A DNA stretch of 64,000 bases from Aliarcobacter skirrowii CCUG 10374 (GCF_003544835.1 NZ_CP032099.1:186001-250000), one strand, 5' to 3'; counted from the first letter of the stretch, positions 23,793 to 33,373 are shown. Notes: a model not told the origin generated them from the letters alone. Numbers and translations are program-made.

Positions 23793-25220
23793 ATGAAAAA
23801 AATATTAATTATACTTGATGGTATTGTTGCGAAGAAGCTTTTACAAAGAATTGTAGAGTCAAATACAGGCGATAATAGCTATGATGTTGTATATATGAAT
23901 GATGTAATTTTACCAATTCATAAGCCTACAAATTTTACATTTTATAAGTTTGATCCAACTTCTAGCTCTAAATTATCAATGGTTTTAGATAAAGATATTC
24001 ATAGTGAAGTTTTGATGGCATTAAACTCAAAAGATGAGATGCTAAGTACTATAAAAATAATTAGAGAGTATAAAAAGAATCTTCAAATCACAATATTGGA
24101 TTATTGGGGAATTAGCTTAAAAGATCCAATGGTTCACATCTATAAAGGTATAGATGTACTTGCTAATGGAATGGTTGAAAGATTACCAAATATTCCTGTT
24201 CTTGCTCAAAATATTGGACTAAAGCAGGGTGAAATTATGGAGATTAAAATTCCATTTGGAAGCTCGTATGCTTATAAATCAATTGCTACTTTAGAGCAAA
24301 AAGATTGGAGAATTTTTGGTCTTTATAGAAATCAAAAATTAGTAGAATTAAAAAGAAGTTTAGTTTTAAAACCAAACGATATAATCCTTGTAATTGGAAA
24401 ACCATCTGTATTGATGAATATTTACAATGTAATTGGAAAAACTCAAGGTCAATTTCCAATGCCTTTTGGAAATAATATATATCTGTATCTTGATCTATAT
24501 TTAGAAGATGAACTTAGTGTAAAACATATTTTAAGAGATACTAAATTTTTAAATGAAAAATTAAAAAACTCTCTATTAATTGTAAGAGTTACAAGACCAA
24601 CTACACCAAAAATAATGACTCTTGTAAAAAATGAATTAAGAAATTTTCCTACAATAGTTTTGCATATAGATTATGCAAATAAAGGTTTTGAAGATCTGTT
24701 TAAAGAGGATAGTAGAAAGTATAATATTGGACTTATTGCACCAAGCCCTTCTATGTTTAAAGACAAAAAGATGCTTAAAAAATTAGATTGTATAAAACTT
24801 CCAATGTATAAAAAAGGTGAAGAGAATTTAAAATCATCAAAAAATATTGGAGTTGTTTTAAATGATTATCTATCTTATGAACAGATTGCTCCAATTGTTT
24901 TTGATTTAGCTAGTCAATTAAAATTAAAAGCAAAAGTATTTAATCACGATCCAATTGGACAAAAAGATAATCAAGAGAATTTATTAAACCATTTTGAGAA
25001 TATTGCAAAAGTATTTAATGAAAAAGTTGAAATAGAAAGTGGTGATAAGAATCCAATTAGAGAGTTAAGAAAACAGAAAAATATTTTACAAGTACTTCCT
25101 TTAAAAGATATTATGTTTAAAAAGAGAAATTTCTTTAAAATTATCTATACAAATAGTGATTTAGTGGCATTTGATATGTATAAATTTAATCAAATTTTAA
25201 TACCTATTTCAGAAGATTAA
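23793..25220 (+). CDS. COG3400-type protein with TrkA-C-like domain
   Basis: 475 residues from the ATG at 23793 (an in-frame TTG 6 bases earlier is less likely). The N-terminus KKILIILDGIVAKKLLQRIV resembles a Rossmann beta-alpha unit. A regulatory RCK/TrkA-C-like domain follows near 135-210 (GEIMEIKIPFGSSYAYKSI, KPNDIILVIGKP). The C-terminal half has two further alpha/beta modules. This matches a Campylobacterota family of uncharacterised proteins recalled as COG3400. A role in ion-transport control is possible from the TrkA-C similarity but unproven. murC follows after 11 bases. Confidence 0.72.
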   Translation: MKKILIILDGIVAKKLLQRIVESNTGDNSYDVVYMNDVILPIHKPTNFTFYKFDPTSSSKLSMVLDKDIHSEVLMALNSKDEMLSTIKIIREYKKNLQITILDYWGISLKDPMVHIYKGIDVLANGMVERLPNIPVLAQNIGLKQGEIMEIKIPFGSSYAYKSIATLEQKDWRIFGLYRNQKLVELKRSLVLKPNDIILVIGKPSVLMNIYNVIGKTQGQFPMPFGNNIYLYLDLYLEDELSVKHILRDTKFLNEKLKNSLLIVRVTRPTTPKIMTLVKNELRNFPTIVLHIDYANKGFEDLFKEDSRKYNIGLIAPSPSMFKDKKMLKKLDCIKLPMYKKGEENLKSSKNIGVVLNDYLSYEQIAPIVFDLASQLKLKAKVFNHDPIGQKDNQENLLNHFENIAKVFNEKVEIESGDKNPIRELRKQKNILQVLPLKDIMFKKRNFFKIIYTNSDLVAFDMYKFNQILIPISED

Positions 25221-25231
25221 GAGGGGAAAAT

Positions 25232-26536
25232 ATGAGAGTTCATTTTATTGGAATTGGAGGAATTGGTCTTTCTGCCTTAGCTAGATTTTTAAATTTTGAT
25301 GGGCATAGTGTTAGTGGAAGTGATGTTAAAAGTTCACCAATTATAAAAGAGCTAATAAATGAGGGTATTAAAATATCTTGTCCGCAAGATGCTAAAAATA
25401 TAACAAAAGATTTGGATTTAGTAATTTATTCAGCAGCAGTAACAGATGAAAATCCAGAGCTTATAGAGGCAAGACTTAAACAAATAAGAACTTTAAGTAG
25501 AAAAGAGGCACTACCAATTATTTTAGGGGATAAGAAAAACTATTGTGTTGCAGGAGCTCATGGAAAATCAACTACAACTGCAATTTTAGCAACAATACTT
25601 CAAAGTAGCACTTTAATTGGAGCAATTTCAAAAGAGTTTGGAAGTAATTTTAGATATGTAGATAAAACTGTTGTATTTGAAGCAGATGAGAGTGATGCAT
25701 CTTTTTTACTCTCAAATCCATATTGTGCAATTGTTACAAATGCTGAGCCTGAGCATATGGAGTATTATCACTATGATTATGATAAATTTTATGAATCTTA
25801 TGAAACTTTTTTGAGTTTAGCAAAAAAAAGAGTTGTAAATGGTGAAGATAAAGATATTCAAAAATTAAAAATTGAGGATGCAACATATCTTTATCCATCA
25901 AAAGATATAAAAAATCTATGTTATACAATTAAAAATGGAGAACCCTGTACAAAATTTACTCTAAAAGATTATGGAGAATTTGAGGTTTGGGGATTTGGAT
26001 TTCATATAGCTTCAAATGCCTCTTTGGCAATTTTGGCTGCTTTAAATGAGCTTGATATTGAGACAATTAGAAAAAATCTTTTAAACTATAAAGGTATTAA
26101 AAAGAGATTTGATATTGTTCAATCAAATGATAAATTTGTAGTTATTGATGATTATGCTCATCATCCAACAGAGATTGAAGCAACTATGAAATCAGTTGAG
26201 TTATATGACAACTTAACAAATTTTAACAATAGAATAGTTCTTTGGCAACCACATAAATATAGTAGAACTGCTGATAATCTAGAAGGTTTTAAAAAGTGCT
26301 TTAGAAGATGTGATGAGTTGATAATTTTACCTATTTGGAAAGTTGCTGGTGAGAAAAAACTTGATTTAAATTTAGAAAAAGAGTTTGCCTCTTATAATCC
26401 AATTTTTGCAGATAGAGTAGTATCTTACAAAGGAAAAATTGAGCTTATCAAAGATGATAAAATCATAAAAACTTATGATGAGGGGATATTTTTAGGAGTT
26501 GGAGCTGGAGATATAACTTATCAATTACGATATTAA
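25232..26536 (+). CDS. murC: UDP-N-acetylmuramate-L-alanine ligase MurC
   Basis: MurC adds L-alanine to UDP-MurNAc, the first peptide step of peptidoglycan synthesis. The 434 residues show GIGGIGLSALA (7-17, UDP-binding loop), SDVKSSP, the P-loop GAHGKSTTT (108-116), FEADESDASF, and the C-terminal domain block VIDDYAHHPTEIEATM plus WQPHKYSRT. The AAGAGGGG site precedes the ATG. Probably cotranscribed with the COG3400 gene. Confidence 0.95.
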   Translation: MRVHFIGIGGIGLSALARFLNFDGHSVSGSDVKSSPIIKELINEGIKISCPQDAKNITKDLDLVIYSAAVTDENPELIEARLKQIRTLSRKEALPIILGDKKNYCVAGAHGKSTTTAILATILQSSTLIGAISKEFGSNFRYVDKTVVFEADESDASFLLSNPYCAIVTNAEPEHMEYYHYDYDKFYESYETFLSLAKKRVVNGEDKDIQKLKIEDATYLYPSKDIKNLCYTIKNGEPCTKFTLKDYGEFEVWGFGFHIASNASLAILAALNELDIETIRKNLLNYKGIKKRFDIVQSNDKFVVIDDYAHHPTEIEATMKSVELYDNLTNFNNRIVLWQPHKYSRTADNLEGFKKCFRRCDELIILPIWKVAGEKKLDLNLEKEFASYNPIFADRVVSYKGKIELIKDDKIIKTYDEGIFLGVGAGDITYQLRY

Positions 26537-26538
26537 TT

Positions 26539-26564
26539 TTAAAAGCTAGAACTCTAGCTTTTAA
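26539..26564. terminator. Bidirectional terminator between murC and the LysR gene
   Basis: TTAAAAGCTAG and CTAGCTTTTAA form a perfect 11-bp stem with a 4-base loop, 2 bases after the murC stop and overlapping the stop of the convergent LysR gene. Confidence 0.75.
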
Positions 26565-27460
26565 GGTTTTACTTTTAATAAATAATCAACAACATTTTCT
26601 ATAAATGCATCACTTTTTCTATCTTTTCTGTATGCAATATATAGTTTTCTAAGCATTTTATTGTTGCCAATTCTTGATTCATATAAAGCACCCGATTTAA
26701 GTAGTGACTCAATAGCATTTCTTGAAACAATTGAAACGGTTGGTATATCATTTTTATCTGAGTGTAAAACAGTTTGAACTATTGTTGTAGCGCTTGTAAC
26801 TTCACTTGTAACATTAAAAGTATCACAATCTGGATAGTTTGCTTTTTGAAGGCTCTCTTTAAAAATAGTTCCAGTATCAGAACCAGGAGTTCTACAAACC
26901 CATCTATATGATATTAAATCCTCAGCTTTTGCTTTTGGAGGTAGTTTTTGATTTGAAAATATAACAATCTCATCTTCCATCCACTCTCTATAAATAATAT
27001 CTTCATTTGCAATATAGTTTTCAACTAAAGCAATATCTATTTTTTTGTCTAATAAATCTTCAATTGCCTCATGAGAAACTGATACATTTATAGATACATC
27101 ATTTCTAATATTATCTTTTAAATTATTTAAAAATCTAGGAAGAATATAATTTCCAATTATAAAACTAGCACCAAAAATAAATGCCGTGTTTTTATTCATT
27201 ATTTTTAACAAATCTTTTTCTGCATTAGTTACGCACTTCTCTATTTTAAGGGCTATTGCGTGAAGCATTTGACCCTCTTTTGTAAGCCTTATACCATTTT
27301 TCTTTCTATCAACAATTTGAACATCTAAATAATCTTCTATAAACTTCATTTGTTGAGTTACAGCAGGTTGTGAAATCCCTAGTTTTGCAGATGCTTTTGA
27401 AAAAGACTTCTCTCTAACTACAGTTAAAAAAGTCTCTAATTTAGCAAAATCTTTAAGCAT
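26561..27460 (-). CDS. LysR-family transcriptional regulator
   Basis: 299 residues from the ATG at 27460, chosen because GGAG lies 7 bases upstream and the helix-turn-helix begins there; a longer upstream reading has no site. The N-terminal winged helix covers LETFLTVVREKSFSKASAKL and GISQPAVTQQM (8-38). The effector domain follows from about 90 (FIFGASFIIGNYILPRFL, then VSINVSVSHEAIEDLLDKKI). The inducer is unknown. It is divergent from the helicase gene; LysR proteins often regulate a divergent neighbour, but the helicase looks like a housekeeping gene. Confidence 0.88.
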   Translation of the reverse strand: MLKDFAKLETFLTVVREKSFSKASAKLGISQPAVTQQMKFIEDYLDVQIVDRKKNGIRLTKEGQMLHAIALKIEKCVTNAEKDLLKIMNKNTAFIFGASFIIGNYILPRFLNNLKDNIRNDVSINVSVSHEAIEDLLDKKIDIALVENYIANEDIIYREWMEDEIVIFSNQKLPPKAKAEDLISYRWVCRTPGSDTGTIFKESLQKANYPDCDTFNVTSEVTSATTIVQTVLHSDKNDIPTVSIVSRNAIESLLKSGALYESRIGNNKMLRKLYIAYRKDRKSDAFIENVVDYLLKVKP

Positions 27461-27549
27461 TTTTTTCTCCAAAAATAAATTGGCACAATAATAACATTTA
27501 TTTATAAATAGAATAATTAAGAGATATAATAATTTTATAAATTTTATGG

Positions 27550-27555
27550 TATAAT
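27550..27555 (+). promoter_or_regulatory. -10 box (TATAAT) for the UvrD-type helicase gene
   Basis: GGTATAATCTAAG in the 116-base gap between the LysR gene and the helicase; start predicted near 27562. TTGGAG then serves as ribosome binding site for the ATG at 27577. Confidence 0.55.
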
Positions 27556-27576
27556 CTAAGTTTATTGGAGAAAAAA

Positions 27577-29631
27577 ATGTCTGAAAATTTATTAATATCA
27601 CTTAATGAGTCACAACAAAGTGCAGCACAACATATAGATGGACCACTTTTAATTTTAGCTGGAGCTGGAAGTGGAAAAACAAAAACGATTACAACTAGGC
27701 TTGCTTATTTAATATCAATTGGAATAGATCCAAAATCTATTTTAACTTTAACTTTTACAAATAAAGCTGCAAATGAGATGAGAGATAGAGCATTTTGCAT
27801 GCTTGATTCAAATAGTTTAAATACACCTCCACTTCTTTGTACTTTTCATAAGTTTGGTCTTCTTTTCTTAAAATTTCATATAGGTGAATTAGGTAGGAAA
27901 AACAACTTTATAATTATTGATAGTGATGATAAAAGAAGAGTTTTAAAATCAATAAATAAAGAGATTCCAACAGCACTATTATCAAGTGAAATTTCAAAAT
28001 ATAAAAACTCAATAATAACTCCAATAGAGGCAAAAGCACAAGCTCAAGGAAAACTTTATAGTGAAATAGCAGATATATATGCATCTTATGAAGAGCATCT
28101 ATTAAAAAACAATCTTGTAGATTTTGATGATTTACTTTTGCTTCCTTATAATATTTTAAAAAACAATGAAAAACTAGCTTTAGAAACTAGTAAAAAATAC
28201 CAATATATAATGGTTGATGAGTATCAAGATACAAATGAACTTCAATATAGGCTTTTAAGACTACTTTGCACAAATCATAACAATATTTGTGTTGTTGGAG
28301 ATGATGATCAAAGTATTTATGGATGGCGAGGAGCAACAATTAAAAACATTTTAAATTTTAATGAACATTTTAATGATACAAAAGTTGTAAAACTAGAGAA
28401 AAACTATAGATCAACTGATACAATTTTACAACATGCAAATCTTTTAATTGAACACAATCGTGACAGACTTGGGAAAAAACTTGTAGGAACAAAAGATAAA
28501 GGGAGTTCAATAAAAGTTTATGAATCAAATGATGAGAATGATGAAACTAGAAAAATAACTGAAGATATAAAAGAGCTTTTAAGTAGAGGTGAAAATGCAA
28601 AAGATATAGCAATACTATTTCGTGTAAATGCACTTTCAAGATCTCTTGAAGAGGGATTTAATAAAGTAGGACTTAACTATAAACTTGTTGGTGGAATGAA
28701 GTTTTATGAAAGATCTGAGATTAAAGATTTAATTGCATATTTTAGAATTTTGACAAACTTAAGTGATAACTTCTCAATTAAAAGAGTTATAAATAAACCA
28801 AAAAGAGGAATAGGTGCTACAACAATAGATAAACTTGAAGCAAAGGCAAATGAGCTAAAGTTACCTATATTTGACATGATTCAAAATTTAAGTTCAGATG
28901 AATTAAGTGCAATTGTTGGTAAAAAAAATGCAAGAACTATCAAAGTTTTTGAAGCATCAATTTTAGATTTAAGAGAGCAGATGAATGAATCAAAAATGAG
29001 ATTTCTTGATAGTTTTGAAGATACTTTTGATTATAGAGCATCTTATGATAATCTTCCAGATGGATTTGAGAGACAAGCAAATATTGATGAGTTTTATGGA
29101 TATATTAGAGATTTTTTCATTCAAAATCCACATTTAGATTTAAAAGATTTTTTAAATGAAATAGCACTTGAGAGCCAAAATGATGAGTACTCAACTGAAG
29201 CTGTGAGTATGATGAGTATTCATGCTTCAAAAGGTTTGGAATTTAAGCACCTATTTATAATTGGATTAGAAGAGGGATTTTTCCCAATTATTGGAGATGG
29301 AACTGATTTAGAAGAGGAGAGACGTTTAGGTTATGTAGCATTTACAAGAGCTATGGATAATTTAACCTTATCATTTGTTCATTCAAGATTTTATAAAGGG
29401 AAAAGAACTCAATTAAACAAAAGTAGATTTTTGATTGAGAGTGGTTTAGTAAAAGGTAGTTTAGTAATAGAAAAAAGTTCTGGATTTAAAAAAGGTGATA
29501 TGGTAAACCATAAAATTTTTGGTCAAGGAAGAGTTGAAAAAGCTGTAAATGCTGGAAAAGATTATAAACTAACAATTAATTTTGGTGGACAAAAAAGAGA
29601 TATTCTCTCATCATTTGTAGAAAAAGCTTAA
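27577..29631 (+). CDS. UvrD/PcrA/Rep-type ATP-dependent DNA helicase
   Basis: 684 residues from ATG 27577, placed 6 bases after TTGGAG. It is a superfamily 1A helicase: Q motif near 10-14, Walker A GAGSGKTK (29-36), TLTFTNKAANEMRDR (motif Ia), VDEYQDTNELQ (motif II), GDDDQSIYGWRGA (motif III), KLEKNYRST (motif IV), SIHASKGLEFKHLFI (motif V) and YVAFTRAM (motif VI). A C-terminal segment with KKGDMVNHKIFGQGRVEKA is the Tudor-like PcrA/UvrD tail that binds RNA polymerase in relatives. It likely acts in repair and transcription-replication conflict. uvrD, pcrA and rep cannot be told apart with certainty here. Confidence 0.92.
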   Translation: MSENLLISLNESQQSAAQHIDGPLLILAGAGSGKTKTITTRLAYLISIGIDPKSILTLTFTNKAANEMRDRAFCMLDSNSLNTPPLLCTFHKFGLLFLKFHIGELGRKNNFIIIDSDDKRRVLKSINKEIPTALLSSEISKYKNSIITPIEAKAQAQGKLYSEIADIYASYEEHLLKNNLVDFDDLLLLPYNILKNNEKLALETSKKYQYIMVDEYQDTNELQYRLLRLLCTNHNNICVVGDDDQSIYGWRGATIKNILNFNEHFNDTKVVKLEKNYRSTDTILQHANLLIEHNRDRLGKKLVGTKDKGSSIKVYESNDENDETRKITEDIKELLSRGENAKDIAILFRVNALSRSLEEGFNKVGLNYKLVGGMKFYERSEIKDLIAYFRILTNLSDNFSIKRVINKPKRGIGATTIDKLEAKANELKLPIFDMIQNLSSDELSAIVGKKNARTIKVFEASILDLREQMNESKMRFLDSFEDTFDYRASYDNLPDGFERQANIDEFYGYIRDFFIQNPHLDLKDFLNEIALESQNDEYSTEAVSMMSIHASKGLEFKHLFIIGLEEGFFPIIGDGTDLEEERRLGYVAFTRAMDNLTLSFVHSRFYKGKRTQLNKSRFLIESGLVKGSLVIEKSSGFKKGDMVNHKIFGQGRVEKAVNAGKDYKLTINFGGQKRDILSSFVEKA

Positions 29632-29640
29632 GGATTTTTT

Positions 29641-30507
29641 TTGCAAAAAAGAGTTTATGAAAAGGGTGAATTAAATAGACTTTTTGTAGTAGATAAACCC
29701 ATGTTTATTAGTTCAAACTTCTATTTAAACAGATTTAAAAGAGCTTTTAAAAATAAAAAAGCTGGATTTAGTGGAACGCTTGATCCCTTTGCAACTGGAT
29801 GTTTAATTGTTGCTTTTGGTCAATATGCAAAACTATTTCAATATCTAAAAAAAACTCCAAAAAGATATCAAGCTGTAATTTGGCTAGGAGTTACTTCTGA
29901 ATCTTATGATATAGAACGAATTTTTGATATAAATTTTGTAGATAGATTTGATGAAAATTTCTTAAAAAATGAGCTTAAAAAACTAAAAGGAAAAATTGAT
30001 TATATTCCACCAAAATTTAGTGCAAAAAAAATAAACGGAATGAAAGCTTATGAATTAGCAAGACAAAATGAAGATTTTGAATTAAAAAAATCAACTATGG
30101 AAGTATTTGATATTAAATTTTTAAAATACAACCACCCTTTTATTAGTTTTGAAGTAAGTGTTAGTGAGGGCTCTTATATTAGATCATTAGCTCAAATATT
30201 TTTAGAAAACATCTCTTCAATTGGAACTTTATCATATTTAAAAAGAGTTAGTGAGGGTCAATTTAAATTTGAAAATCATAAAGAGTTAAATCCACTTGAG
30301 TATTTAGATTTAGAAAAAAACATATATAGTGGTACTCAAGAGTGGTTAGAGTTTGGTAAAAAAATTAGCATTGAATATTTAGAAAAAAAGAAGAGTGGAA
30401 AATATATAATAGAGCTTGATGACTTTTTTTCAATTATTGAAATAGTTGAAAATGAAGTAAAATATATTTTAAATAAAATTCCAAAATTAAAGGAAAATAA
30501 TGATTGA
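29641..30507 (+). CDS. truB: tRNA pseudouridine(55) synthase TruB
   Basis: TruB makes pseudouridine 55 in the T loop of tRNA. The 288 residues contain NRLFVVDKPMFISSN (12-26) and the catalytic Asp48 in GFSGTLDPFATG. The motifs YQAVIWLGVTSESYD, KINGMKAYELAR and SEGSYIRSLAQ follow. Start is TTG at 29641, 9 bases after the helicase stop; no other start fits before the conserved region. Motif I is a shortened variant, common in Campylobacterota. ispE overlaps its 3' end by 8 bases. Confidence 0.93.
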   Translation: MQKRVYEKGELNRLFVVDKPMFISSNFYLNRFKRAFKNKKAGFSGTLDPFATGCLIVAFGQYAKLFQYLKKTPKRYQAVIWLGVTSESYDIERIFDINFVDRFDENFLKNELKKLKGKIDYIPPKFSAKKINGMKAYELARQNEDFELKKSTMEVFDIKFLKYNHPFISFEVSVSEGSYIRSLAQIFLENISSIGTLSYLKRVSEGQFKFENHKELNPLEYLDLEKNIYSGTQEWLEFGKKISIEYLEKKKSGKYIIELDDFFSIIEIVENEVKYILNKIPKLKENND

Positions 30508-31255
30508 AAAATCATATGCAAAAATAAATATATTTTTAAAAATAGTTGGAATAAAAGATAACTACCATCTAATAGCATCAAGATTTGTAAGGGTAAAAAA
30601 TCTTTTCGATACTATTTCATTTACAAAAAAAGATGTTGAAAACTTTACTTTAGAGGGTGATTTTTCATGTTTATTAGAGAAAAATACAGTTTATAAAGCC
30701 TATAAAGAGCTAGAAAGTTTTAGTTGTGTAAAAGATTTTTTTAAATCTCATATTGTAAAAATAGATAAAAAAATTCCAGAGTTTGCTGGGCTTGGTGGTG
30801 GAAGTTCAAATGCAGCAACATTTATAAATATGGTAAATAGATATTGTAATTTAAATTTATCAAAAGATGATTTAGCAAAAATTGGCTCAAAAATTGGTGC
30901 AGATGTAGCTTTTTTTATATATGAATATGATAGTGCAAATGTTAGTGGAGTTGGAGAGATAGTTGAAAAGTTTGATGAAGATATGTTAAATATTGAAGTT
31001 TTTACTCCAAAAATATCTTGCGATACAGCAAAAATATATAAAACATTTAGAGAAAATTTTTATAAAGAGCTAAATAAAGATGAAGTTAAAGAGCTTTTTG
31101 CTACAAATTCAAAAGATATTTTAAAAAAATTTGATATAAAAAATGCTAATGATTTATATCTTCCTGCTCTGTTTTTAGAGAAAAAACTAGAAGATTATGC
31201 AAAAGAAAATTGGTATTTTAGTGGAAGTGGAAGCTCATTTTTTAAAGTTTTATAA
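30500..31255 (+). CDS. ispE: 4-diphosphocytidyl-2-C-methyl-D-erythritol kinase IspE
   Basis: IspE phosphorylates CDP-methylerythritol in the non-mevalonate isoprenoid pathway, which ends with IspH (59114-59953). The 251 residues have the GHMP kinase features AKINIFLKIVG (8-18), PEFAGLGGGSSNAATF (near 93-108, ATP-binding loop), GADVAFFIY and the terminal GSGSSFFKV. It overlaps truB by 8 bases and smpB follows 9 bases later, so truB-ispE-smpB form one unit. Confidence 0.94.
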   Translation: MIEKSYAKINIFLKIVGIKDNYHLIASRFVRVKNLFDTISFTKKDVENFTLEGDFSCLLEKNTVYKAYKELESFSCVKDFFKSHIVKIDKKIPEFAGLGGGSSNAATFINMVNRYCNLNLSKDDLAKIGSKIGADVAFFIYEYDSANVSGVGEIVEKFDEDMLNIEVFTPKISCDTAKIYKTFRENFYKELNKDEVKELFATNSKDILKKFDIKNANDLYLPALFLEKKLEDYAKENWYFSGSGSSFFKVL

Positions 31256-31264
31256 GGATAAGGT

Positions 31265-31738
31265 TTGGCAAAAAAAGAAGCAAAAAAGAGTTTAGTTTTT
31301 AAAAATAAAAAAGCATTTCATGACTTTACAATTTTAGACAGCCTTGAGGCTGGAATTATGCTTGAAGGTAGTGAAGTAAAAGCTATTAGAGAAGGAAGAG
31401 TAAACTTAAAAGATAGTTTTGTAAGAATTATAAAAGGTGAAGTTTTTTTATTAAATGCTCATATATCTCACCTAGGTACAACACACTTTACATATAGACC
31501 TGATGAAAGAAGAGCTAGAAAACTACTACTTCACTCAAAACAGATATCAAAAATGTATGAAAAAGTTACAAAAGATGGAATAACATTAATATGTACAAAA
31601 CTCTATTTTAATGATAAAAATATGATAAAAGTTGAAGTAGCAACAGCTCAAGGTAAAAAGTTACATGATAAGAGAGAAGATTTAAAAGCAAAAAGTATGA
31701 AAAGAGAAACAGAACAAGCTTTAAAAGCCTATAAATAA
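31265..31738 (+). CDS. smpB: SsrA-binding protein SmpB
   Basis: SmpB binds tmRNA and brings it to stalled ribosomes. The 157 residues contain [53 protein letters not shown] and the basic tail [12 protein letters not shown]. The start is TTG at 31265 after AAGGATAAGG. The tmRNA gene ssrA is not in the window. Confidence 0.95.
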   Translation: MAKKEAKKSLVFKNKKAFHDFTILDSLEAGIMLEGSEVKAIREGRVNLKDSFVRIIKGEVFLLNAHISHLGTTHFTYRPDERRARKLLLHSKQISKMYEKVTKDGITLICTKLYFNDKNMIKVEVATAQGKKLHDKREDLKAKSMKRETEQALKAYK

Positions 31739-31782
31739 GATAACTTTTCTCTTGATTTTTTTCTTCAAAAATCCTTCTAATC

Positions 31783-31811
31783 GTTAATTTATTGTTAATT
31801 TTTTTGTTAAT
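31783..31811 (+). promoter_or_regulatory. Three GTTAAT direct repeats upstream of ccoN
   Basis: GTTAAT occurs at 31783, 31794 and 31806, spaced 11 and 12 bases apart, about one helical turn, in the 150-base gap between smpB and ccoN. Such phased direct repeats are typical of OmpR-type response regulator sites. TATTAT at 31829-31834 could be the -10 box with a start near 31841. No FNR-type palindrome was seen here. Confidence 0.35.
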
Positions 31812-31890
31812 TTTAAGTTTCACTTGGATATTATTTTGCTCAATGAGTGACATTTTGTGACTTGTATATAAATTTTGTAGGAGGAAATTG

Positions 31891-33360
31891 ATGCAAAACG
31901 GTGCACAAATTGAGTATGACTACTCGGTTGCTAAGTATTTTACGTTTGCTACAATATTGTTTGGTATCATAGGTATGACAATAGGTGTTGTACTTGCTTT
32001 TCAATTAGCTTTTCCAGAGCTAAACTATCTAGCAGGTGAGTACGGTACATTTAGTAGATTAAGACCTTTACACACAAATGGTGTTGCGTTTGGATTTGCT
32101 TTAAGTGGTATTTTCGCAACTTGGTATTATGTATCACAAAGAGTTTTAAAAGTTTCATTAAAAGAGTCACCTTTTTTAATGGTAATCGCTAAATTACACT
32201 TTTGGTTATATTTCATAACAATTCTTTTAGCTGTTGTTACACTTTTTATGGGTATTACAACATCAAAAGAGTATGCAGAACTTGAATGGCCACTAGATAT
32301 TCTAGTTGTTGTTTGGTGGGTTTTATGGGGTATTTCTATTTTTGGAATTATAGGAATTAGAAGAGAAAGAACACTATATATCTCTATTTGGTATTATATT
32401 GCAACATTTATTGCTGTTGCTATGTTATATCTATTCAATAATATGGAAGTTCCAACTTATTTTGCTTCTGGTGGATATGGTTCATGGATTCACTCTGTTT
32501 CTATGTATTCAGGAACAAATGATGCTTTAGTTCAATGGTGGTATGGACATAATGCTGTTGCATTCGTATTTACTACTCCAATTATTGCAATGATTTATTA
32601 TTTCTTACCAAAAGAATCAGGACAAAATGTTTATTCTTATAAACTTTCTATCTTAGCATTCTGGGGTCTATTATTTGTTTATTTATGGGCTGGTGGACAC
32701 CACTTAATTTATAGTACTGTTCCAGATTGGATGCAAACTATGGGTTCTGTTATGTCAGTTGTTCTAATTTTACCATCATGGGGATCTGCAATTAATATGC
32801 TTTTAACTATGAAAGGTGAGTGGAATCAGTTACAAACAAATACATTAATTAAATTTATGATTTTAGCTTCAACATTCTATATGTTAAGTACAATTGAAGG
32901 ACCAATTCAATCAATTAAATCAGTAAATGCTATTGCACACTTTACAGATTGGATTCCAGGACACGTTCATGATGGAGTTTTAGGATGGGTTGTATTTATG
33001 ATTATGGCAGCACTATTCCATATGGTTCCAAGAATGTTTAAAAGAGAGTTATACTCTAAGTCTCTAATGGAAACACAATTCTGGTTACAAACAGTAGGTA
33101 TTGTTCTATACTTTACTTCTATGTGGATTGCTGGTATTACACAAGGTATGATGTGGAGAGCTTATGATGAATATGGTTCATTAGTATACTCATTCATTGA
33201 TACAGTTACTGTATTACATCCATACTATACAATCAGAGCAGTTGGTGGGTTATTATATCTAATAGGATTCTTTATGTTCGCATATAACATTTATAAAACA
33301 ATTAAATGTGGAAGAGTACTAGATAAAGAACCAGTAAATGCAACTCCAGTAGCTGCTTAA
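31891..33360 (+). CDS. ccoN: Cytochrome c oxidase, cbb3-type, subunit I (CcoN)
   Basis: CcoN is the catalytic haem-copper subunit of the cbb3 oxidase, which reduces oxygen at high affinity and pumps protons across the inner membrane. Taken from ATG 31891 (489 residues), 6 bases after AGGAGG; a TTG one codon earlier is unlikely. About twelve membrane segments are visible with haem and CuB ligands in RPLHTNGVAFGF, WWYGHNAVAF, AGGHHLIYS and DWIPGHVHDGVLGW. First gene of ccoNOQP. Confidence 0.97.
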   Translation: MQNGAQIEYDYSVAKYFTFATILFGIIGMTIGVVLAFQLAFPELNYLAGEYGTFSRLRPLHTNGVAFGFALSGIFATWYYVSQRVLKVSLKESPFLMVIAKLHFWLYFITILLAVVTLFMGITTSKEYAELEWPLDILVVVWWVLWGISIFGIIGIRRERTLYISIWYYIATFIAVAMLYLFNNMEVPTYFASGGYGSWIHSVSMYSGTNDALVQWWYGHNAVAFVFTTPIIAMIYYFLPKESGQNVYSYKLSILAFWGLLFVYLWAGGHHLIYSTVPDWMQTMGSVMSVVLILPSWGSAINMLLTMKGEWNQLQTNTLIKFMILASTFYMLSTIEGPIQSIKSVNAIAHFTDWIPGHVHDGVLGWVVFMIMAALFHMVPRMFKRELYSKSLMETQFWLQTVGIVLYFTSMWIAGITQGMMWRAYDEYGSLVYSFIDTVTVLHPYYTIRAVGGLLYLIGFFMFAYNIYKTIKCGRVLDKEPVNATPVAA

Positions 33361-33373
33361 GAAAGGAGAAAAA

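Noticed and set aside
27461-27601. Extended LysR start adding 47 residues
   Set aside because: The extension is a hydrophobic Ile/Leu/Phe stretch through the promoter of the divergent helicase; GGAG stands correctly before the ATG at 27460.
31751-31767. FNR-type site in the ccoN upstream region (TTGA...TCAA)
   Set aside because: The half-sites are 9 bases apart instead of 6 and lie about 75 bases before the likely -10 box.
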